64,000 nucleotides of DNA from Streptomyces sp. I6 (GTDB lineage: Bacteria > Actinomycetota > Actinomycetes > Streptomycetales > Streptomycetaceae), in contig RHDP01000001.1 of the NCBI GenBank assembly GCA_003725745.1, forward strand, positions 1 through 64,000, written 5' to 3'. The notes beneath the pieces were generated by a model that had not been told where the DNA came from, did no database searches, and worked only from the letters and a program-made list of their open reading frames with translations. The first letter of the stretch is position 1, and each line of letters begins with the position of its first letter. Below, piece after piece: positions 58,700 to 64,000 of the stretch. The translations under genes were made by a program, and so were the position numbers.

Positions 58700-60508
58700 T
58701 TGAACGGTTCAAGACCCTTTCGTATATCCGTGCTCGCGGTGACCGCCACCGCACTGCTCGCCACGGGAGCCGCAACCTCCGCCGCCGCCACACCGTCCCC
58801 GGCACCCGCCGCGTCCCCGGCGACGCCCTCCTCCGCCGCCGACACACCCGTCGAGAGGCTGATCGTCGGCTACAAGTCCCGCGCGGCAGAGGCCGCATCG
58901 GACTCCGCCGCGGACAAGGACGCCAAGACCAAGGGGAAGAAGGCCGGGGAGTCGCTCGGCTTCGACCGCCGCCTCGGCACCGGCGCCGCCCTGCTCGACC
59001 TCGGCGGCAAGCTGGACAAGGGCGATGCCGCCGACGTCATGGAGGCCTTCCGCGCCGACCCCGACGTCGCCTACGTCGTCCCGGACACCCGCATGTACGC
59101 CACGGCCGTCTCCCCCAACGACCCGGACTACGGCCGCCAGTGGGACCTCTTCGAGAGCACCGCGGGCATGAACGTTCCCGCGGCCTGGGACAAGGCCACC
59201 GGACAGGGCGTCAAGGTCTCCGTGATCGACACCGGTTACGTCGCGCACTCGGACCTCGCCGCCAACATCGTGAGCGGGTACGACTTCATCTCCGACCCGT
59301 TCATCTCGCAGGACGGCGGCGGCCGGGACAGCAACGCGGCCGACCCCGGCGACTGGATGAACCGCGGCGAGTGCGGGGTGGACGAGGACGGCCTGCCCGT
59401 GCCCGAGGAGAACACCAACAACTCCTGGCACGGCACGCATGTCGCCGGCACGATCGCCGCCGCCGCGAACAACGGCAAGGGCGTGGCGGGCATCGCCTAC
59501 GACGCGACCATCCAGCCCGTGCGCGTGCTCGGCAAGTGCGGCGGGATGACCTCCGACATCATCGACGCCATCACCTGGGCGTCCGGGGGCTCCGTGCAGG
59601 GCGTGCCGAGCAACGCGAACCCCGCGGACGTCATCAACATGAGCCTCGGCGGCGAGGGCGGCTGCGACGCCGGCACCCAGAGCGCGATCAACTCCGCCGT
59701 GGGCCGGGGAACGACGATCGTCGTGGCGGCGGGCAACGACAACGCCAACGCCGCCAACTTCAACCCGGCCAGTTGCAGCAACGTCATCACCGTCGCCGCC
59801 AGCGACCGCCAGGGCAACCGCGCCTACTACTCCAACTACGGCAGCGTCGTGGACATCACCGCACCCGGCGGTGAGACCCCGGTGAGCAGCTCCAACGGAA
59901 TCCTCTCCACCCTCAACACCGGCACCCGCAGCGTGGGCAGCGAGAGCTACGCCGCCTACCAGGGCACCAGCATGGCCGCTCCGCACATCGCCGGACTCGC
60001 CGCGCTGATGGTGGACGCCAACCCGTCCCTGACGCCCGCGCAGATCGAGTCGACGATCAAGAGCAAGGCCCGTTCGCTGCCGGGCTCGTGCTCCGGTGGC
60101 TGCGGTGCGGGCCTCGCCGACGCGGGGGCCGCCCTCGGCTCCAGCGGCACCACGCCCACGGGCTCGAACGTGTTCCGCAACACCACCGACGTCAGCATCC
60201 CGGACACCGGCTCCTGGGTGACCTCGTCCGTGACGGTGACCGGCCGCAGCGGCAACGCGCCGTCGAGCCTGAAGATCGACGTGGACATCAAGCACCCCTA
60301 CCGCGGTGACCTGGTCATCGAGATCATCGCGCCGGACGGCTCGTCCGCACGGCTGAAGGACTCCTCCAACGACAGCACGGCGAACCTGCTGACCACGTAC
60401 ACCGTCGACGCCTCCGATGTCGCGGCCAACGGCACCTGGAAGCTGCGGGTGGCCGATGTCTACTCCGGCGACACCGGCTACATCGACTCCTGGGGCCTGA
60501 CCTTCTGA
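58700..60508 (+). CDS. Secreted subtilisin-like (S8) serine protease with C-terminal P-domain
   Basis: 602 residues, uninterrupted. Signal peptide, an inhibitor-like prodomain (VERLIVGYKSRA...), then the catalytic domain with Asp177 (SVIDTGYV), His244 (SWHGTHVAG) and Ser424 (YQGTSMAAPHIAG). A proprotein convertase P-domain (IDVDIKHPYRGDLVIEI ... GYIDSWGLTF) ends it. The start is TTG 58700 with GGAAAGG 8 bp upstream; no other start fits the signal peptide. A hairpin terminator follows at 60523. Confidence 0.93.
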   Translation: MNGSRPFRISVLAVTATALLATGAATSAAATPSPAPAASPATPSSAADTPVERLIVGYKSRAAEAASDSAADKDAKTKGKKAGESLGFDRRLGTGAALLDLGGKLDKGDAADVMEAFRADPDVAYVVPDTRMYATAVSPNDPDYGRQWDLFESTAGMNVPAAWDKATGQGVKVSVIDTGYVAHSDLAANIVSGYDFISDPFISQDGGGRDSNAADPGDWMNRGECGVDEDGLPVPEENTNNSWHGTHVAGTIAAAANNGKGVAGIAYDATIQPVRVLGKCGGMTSDIIDAITWASGGSVQGVPSNANPADVINMSLGGEGGCDAGTQSAINSAVGRGTTIVVAAGNDNANAANFNPASCSNVITVAASDRQGNRAYYSNYGSVVDITAPGGETPVSSSNGILSTLNTGTRSVGSESYAAYQGTSMAAPHIAGLAALMVDANPSLTPAQIESTIKSKARSLPGSCSGGCGAGLADAGAALGSSGTTPTGSNVFRNTTDVSIPDTGSWVTSSVTVTGRSGNAPSSLKIDVDIKHPYRGDLVIEIIAPDGSSARLKDSSNDSTANLLTTYTVDASDVAANGTWKLRVADVYSGDTGYIDSWGLTF

Positions 60509-60522
60509 CGGCTGCGCACACC

Positions 60523-60555
60523 GATCTGCCGGTGCTCGGGGGGCACCGGCAGATC
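60523..60555 (+). terminator. Hairpin terminator of the S8 protease gene
   Basis: GATCTGCCGGTGC (60523-60535) pairs perfectly with 60543-60555, a 13-bp stem with a 7-nt loop, 14 bp after the stop codon. Confidence 0.85.
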
Positions 60556-60722
60556 ACGCGTTTCCCGGCCACGGCGGGCGGACCCGCGGACCGCGGTACG
60601 GGCGGCCGGCCGCCGGGATCCGGGAGCGCCTCTGCACCGGGCGGGCACCACGGCACCGCAGCTGCGGCCGCGATGCGCTGCGCCCGCTCCGTCCGGCCCG
60701 CTACACACACCCCGGCCGGTCG

Positions 60723-61070
60723 TCAGCCGGCCGACCGGGTCCCTTCCGCGGCGGTGAGAGCGACCGCGGCGCTGCGCGTCCAGGAGTACCGCGCCCTCGT
60801 GCGCGCCGCCAGGTCGTCGAAGGCCGGGTAGCCGAAGGCCCCGTCGGTGTCCTGGTGCGCGATCAGGAAGGCCACGGCGTCCCGGGTGACGCGGTGGTGT
60901 CCCCAGCCGCCGTGCACAAGGCTGCGGACCGTGGCCGCGAGCCGTCCCAAGTGGTAGCTCTCGCGGGCTTCGCACAGGGCGACGGGCGCCTCCTGGGGCA
61001 CCGTCTCGACCGGATCGCCGCGAGGAGTGGCCCTGCTCCGAGCCGGCTCGGACCTGGCGGCCGTCGTCAT
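60723..61070 (-). CDS. Short protein with a terpenoid-cyclase-like repeat (DUF6895-like)
   Basis: 115 residues. AVAFLIAHQDTDGAFGYPAF followed by ARYSWTRSAAVALT resembles the (alpha-alpha)6 repeat unit of DUF6895-type proteins of Streptomyces. Those are usually some 300 residues long, so this is probably a C-terminal fragment or truncated gene. ATG 61070 lacks a good SD. Confidence 0.45.
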   Translation of the reverse strand: MTTAARSEPARSRATPRGDPVETVPQEAPVALCEARESYHLGRLAATVRSLVHGGWGHHRVTRDAVAFLIAHQDTDGAFGYPAFDDLAARTRARYSWTRSAAVALTAAEGTRSAG

Positions 61071-61226
61071 GGCCGAGCAGGAGCCACCGCCGGGATGACC
61101 GGTACGGGTGTGCGGGGTTCGCGGCGCGCCGGAGGGTGCTGCCGCGCACGGCTCATCGGGCCGGGCGGCCGGGCAGTCCGGTCGGGCACGGCACGCCGGG
61201 ACGGCCGGCCCGCCGGGACGGCGACG

Positions 61227-61967
61227 TCACCGCCGCCGGGTGGGGCCGCCGGGTGTGTCGCTGCCCGGCGAGCGCCGTGCGCCGTGCTGCGGCGGAGCAG
61301 GTCTCCCCGGCCGGGAGGCGGGCGACTCGCCGACGCGGGCCGCGGCCGTGCGCCAGGCGGCCGTCACCGCTGCGCGGGCCTGCGTGGTACGGGCAGGCAG
61401 GTCGCCGCTCAGCAGGACCGGCGTCCCGACATGGACGTGGAGGGCCGGGCGGCGCAGCGGCGCGGTGGTCAGCCCGCCGATCTGCTTGGCGGCGCTCCCC
61501 GAGGCGAGGCGGCGGGCTCCTGCCTGGCCTACGGGGACGATCGGCGCTCCGGTCCGCTCGGCGAGGCGGGCCAGGCCGCTGCGGAAGGCGAGCGGCGGGG
61601 ACTCGGCGGCGTCCGTGCGGAGTGGGAGTCCGCCTTCACCGTAGACGAGGACCAGCCGTCCCTCGCCGAGCGCGGCCGCGGCGAGGTCGAGGCACCGGGC
61701 GGCGCGCCGGTCGTTGCGGTGCACGGGTATGTGGCCTCCGCGGGCCAGCGCGCGGCGCAGCAGGGGGATGCGCCACAGACCCGCGGCCGCCATGACGACC
61801 GGTTCGGCGCCGAGGCGGTGCAGGGCGGCGAGGACGACGGCCGGGTCGGCGAGCGAGGTGTGGTTGGCGGCGACGATGCTGCCCGGGACGAGGGCGGCAC
61901 GGGTGTCGGTGGTCACGGTGAGCCGTCCGACGGCCGGCACCAGGACCTCCGCGAGGCGGCTGAGCAT
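61227..61967 (-). CDS. 1-Acyl-glycerol-3-phosphate acyltransferase (PlsC-like)
   Basis: 246 residues. The catalytic HX4D is ANHTSLADP near residue 35, and VLVYGEGGLPLRTD is the second acyltransferase block. VHRNDRRAARCLDLAA lies between. It acylates lysophospholipid or a related acceptor at the membrane. ATG 61967 has AGGGAGACCGC. The last 35 residues are low complexity. Confidence 0.85.
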   Translation of the reverse strand: MLSRLAEVLVPAVGRLTVTTDTRAALVPGSIVAANHTSLADPAVVLAALHRLGAEPVVMAAAGLWRIPLLRRALARGGHIPVHRNDRRAARCLDLAAAALGEGRLVLVYGEGGLPLRTDAAESPPLAFRSGLARLAERTGAPIVPVGQAGARRLASGSAAKQIGGLTTAPLRRPALHVHVGTPVLLSGDLPARTTQARAAVTAAWRTAAARVGESPASRPGRPAPPQHGARRSPGSDTPGGPTRRR

Positions 61968-62347
61968 GCGGTCTCCCTGTCTCGACGAAGCTGCTCCTCA
62001 TCGTCGGGGCCGGGATGGGGCCGGGGCCTGAGCACCCGTACTCACCGCCGCCGTACCGGATACCCGGAACGGCGGCGGCCGTACCCAGGAGCGGTCCCGC
62101 CGCCGTCGGCGACGGCTCCGTCCGTGCCACCGGCGGCGGGTCGGCGCCACGGCCGGTCCTGCCCGACGGCCGCGGCCGGGGCGGGCGGGGAGCCGGGGCG
62201 GGCGGGAGCGGTGCTACTCGCCGCCCGGCTGCGCCGGGGACGACGGACCCGTCCGCCGTTCGTCCCCGCCGGGGGCCCCGCCGGCGGGCCGGCCGGTGAA
62301 CGCCCGCAGGCAGGCCGGTTGCCCGAAGGGCGCGGACACCTCGACGA
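61968..62347. other. Intergenic region, no gene supported
   Basis: GC-rich spacer. Open frames show no domain, and no clear promoter or hairpin was noticed. Confidence 0.4.
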
Positions 62348-62875
62348 TCAGAGACGGAGGGCCGCGTCGAGTCGGTGGTACAGCGTGTCCAGGCGGCTGC
62401 GACCGGGGCTGCGAGCCGGCATCCGCTGCACGAGTCGCCGGACTGCCGCGGGAGCGTGCTCGATCGCCCACCGGATCTCCTCGTCGCCGGCCACGGCGTC
62501 GTCGCCCGCCGCGAGTTCGCAGGCCCGCGCCTGCTGGACGGCGGGTCCGAGGATGTGCCTCGACTGGTGGGCGGTGGCCAGTGGGTGGAGGTAGGGGGTC
62601 GCCGCCGCGTAGCACGCGGCGCGGGCGGCGGCCGCGGCCGCCGGGTCGCCCGCGTCGCGCGCGGCCGCGTGAGCCGCCCAGGCGAGGGTGCGCAGCAGCC
62701 GGGTCCGCTCCCCCTCGCGCGCGAAGGCACGGATGCCGTCGATCGCCTCGCGCGGCCGGAAGTCACCGGGTGCCTCCGCCTCGAACAGCGGAAGCGCCCG
62801 CGCGGCGCAGTCGGCGGCCCAGAGTGCGAGAAGCCGGCGGTCCTCGTCGCTGATCAGCACCTCGTCCACCCGCAC
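62348..62875 (-). CDS. Putative immunity-like alpha-helical protein
   Basis: 175 residues, all helical and Ala-rich. The pattern LWAADCAARALPLFEAEAPG, then DFRPREAIDGIRAFAR, AAHAAARDAG and AARAACYAAAT matches proteins labelled as putative immunity proteins (Imm-5-like). These are common in Streptomyces, often with no toxin nearby, as here. The function is not established. Confidence 0.6.
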   Translation of the reverse strand: MRVDEVLISDEDRRLLALWAADCAARALPLFEAEAPGDFRPREAIDGIRAFAREGERTRLLRTLAWAAHAAARDAGDPAAAAAARAACYAAATPYLHPLATAHQSRHILGPAVQQARACELAAGDDAVAGDEEIRWAIEHAPAAVRRLVQRMPARSPGRSRLDTLYHRLDAALRL

Positions 62876-63037
62876 ATCATGCCCGGTTCGGGTGCTCCCC
62901 GCCGTTGCCCGCAGCCTTCGGGCGGCCCCGGTCAGCCCCGTGCGCGAGGCGGCGTGGGATCCGGCTCGGCAGGCGGGCCGGGTCCCACGGCCCCGGCGTG
63001 CGGCTGCGCCATGCGGGGCCGTGCATGGCGCACCCGG

Positions 63038-63571
63038 TCAGCCGCCAGCCGGTCCCCGGTCCGGTCGCGGCGCTCCTCCGCCGGGAAGGCCGGGCCCACG
63101 GGGCGGGTGGCAGGCGCCCTCGGTGTCCGGACCGCCGGCGCCGCGGGCGTCCGCGGCGGCCGGCCCGGAGCAGCAGGCGCCGCCCCGCTGCCCGGCCGGG
63201 GGTCCGGCGTCGGCCTTGACGACGTACACCTCCCAGGGCTCCCGGCCGGGGCCGCGGACCCAGACCTTGTCCTGGAGAGCGTGGCAGCAGGTCGTGTCGT
63301 ACTCCTCGGTGGTGGCCAGGCCCGCCTCGCCCAGCCGGGCGGTGGCGGCACGGACGGCTTCGGAGGTGTCGACCTCGACGCCGAGGTGGTCGATGCGGGT
63401 CGCCTCGCCCTCGCCGCCCTCGGTCAGGACGAGCTTGAGCGGGGGCTCGGCGATGGCGAAGTTCGCGTAGCCGTCGCGGATCTTGTCGGGCCCGGTGGCG
63501 AAGAACCCGGTGTAGAAGGCGACCGACGCGGCCAGGTCCGGTACGCGGAGGGCGAGTTGCAGGCGGGACAT
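63038..63571 (-). CDS. ArsI/CadI-like VOC protein (organoarsenical lyase type)
   Basis: 177 residues. SRLQLALRVPDLAASVAFYT, GYANFAIAEPPLKLVL and IDHLGVEVD form the VOC fold. The Cys pair C95-C96 in YDTTCCHALQDKVWV and the following PWEVYVVKAD are as in ArsI (C-As bond lyase) and CadI. A Gly/Pro-rich tail with another Cys pair (GGACCSG) follows. ATG 63571 has GGGAGG. It follows the flavoprotein gene by 34 bp, a typical arsenic operon arrangement. Confidence 0.85.
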   Translation of the reverse strand: MSRLQLALRVPDLAASVAFYTGFFATGPDKIRDGYANFAIAEPPLKLVLTEGGEGEATRIDHLGVEVDTSEAVRAATARLGEAGLATTEEYDTTCCHALQDKVWVRGPGREPWEVYVVKADAGPPAGQRGGACCSGPAAADARGAGGPDTEGACHPPRGPGLPGGGAPRPDRGPAGG

Positions 63572-63605
63572 GATCGGGCCTCCCTGCCTGGTTGGGGGGA
63601 CGGTG

Positions 63606-64000
63606 TCAGCAGCCACCGGATCCGGCCGGGGCTCCGGCACCGATCCGGAGGGTTGCGGGGGTGGTGGCGCAGCAGCCGCCGTCCTCGCCGGCCGGGGCGG
63701 CGCCGGGCTCGTCGAAGAGGCCGGATCCGCCGCAGACACCCGTCTCGGGGAGGGTGAGCTCGACGCGTGCGGCGGCCTCGTGGTCGCCGGCCAGCGCGGC
63801 GGCGACGGAGCGGACCTGCTCGAAGCCGGTCATGGCGAGGAACGTGGGGGCGCGGCCGTAGGACTTCATGCCGACGAGGTAGACGTCCTTCTCCGGGTGC
63901 GCGAGCTGCCCAGCGCCGTGGGGGTAGACGGTTCCGCAGGAGTGGACGTTCGGGTCGATCAGGGGTGCCAGCTCGACGGGGGCCTGGAGGCGCTCGTCGA
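63606..64000 (-). CDS. FAD-dependent oxidoreductase, C-terminal part (cut by window edge)
   Basis: Only the last 130 residues or so are in the window. They read DPNVHSCGTVYPHGAGQLAH, then VYLVGMKSYGRAPTFLAMTG and VELTLPETGVCGG, typical of flavoproteins in Streptomyces arsenic-resistance operons. Cysteines at CGG, GGCC and the C-terminus may bind metal. The frame continues beyond base 64000, so start and length are unknown. Confidence 0.75.
   Translation of the reverse strand, partial: DERLQAPVELAPLIDPNVHSCGTVYPHGAGQLAHPEKDVYLVGMKSYGRAPTFLAMTGFEQVRSVAAALAGDHEAAARVELTLPETGVCGGSGLFDEPGAAPAGEDGGCCATTPATLRIGAGAPAGSGGC

Noticed and set aside
58709-60295. 528-codon open frame opposite the S8 protease
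   Set aside because: Val/Gly-rich shadow of the protease gene, whose catalytic triad is intact.

Overview
The window comes from a very GC-rich actinomycete, almost certainly a Streptomyces. The evidence is the codon bias, purine-rich Shine-Dalgarno sites with GTG, ATG and TTG starts, and the gene families present: LAL regulators, GH25 lysozymes, an Endo H-type glycosidase, and WYL, TetR and AsnC regulators.

The centrepiece is an apparently complete staurosporine-type indolocarbazole cluster (about 3.6-25.9 kb). The gene order is staC, staMB, staE, staI, staK, staJ, staMA, staP, staD, staO on the minus strand, staG, staN, staA, staB on the plus strand, and staR on the minus strand. StaO and StaD turn L-tryptophan into chromopyrrolic acid. 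StaP and StaC build the K252c aglycone. StaA, StaB, StaE, StaJ, StaI and StaK make an activated 3-amino-deoxyhexose. StaG and StaN attach it at two points, and StaMA and StaMB methylate it. The two biosynthetic units diverge from a 349-bp promoter region at 17707-18055; staR converges on staB. The assignment rests on family recognition, motifs and gene order, not on a database search.

Left flank (1-3.55 kb): a GH25 lysozyme, a secreted M1 metallopeptidase and a small membrane protein, all with broken frames. Right flank (26-64 kb): an Endo H-like glycosidase; IS3 and IS256 remnants around a two-gene cassette (a DUF697-like membrane protein and a very acidic protein); a lactate/malate dehydrogenase-family enzyme; an epoxide hydrolase with a divergent WYL regulator; a VOC protein; a secreted lipase; an alcohol dehydrogenase-TetR operon; a 571-bp inverted duplication of a tetR gene around an MFS transporter, next to a DJ-1/PfpI gene; an endonuclease VII-like protein; a ferric-reductase-like flavocytochrome; a MerR-membrane protein operon with a recognisable MerR promoter; an amidohydrolase; another MFS transporter; a second GH25 lysozyme; a class III aminotransferase with an AsnC regulator; a second LAL regulator; a subtilisin with a P-domain; an acyltransferase; an immunity-like protein; and the start of an arsenic-type operon at the right edge.

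A caution for any reader: at least 22 frameshifts interrupt 11 otherwise well-conserved genes. I could repair every one by adding a single base, nearly always G or C at a short G or C run. After repair all 11 lengths are multiples of three. This looks like systematic loss of one base in the assembly rather than gene decay, so these genes are annotated as CDS spanning the frame changes. The IS remnants and the HxlR fragment are genuinely incomplete.
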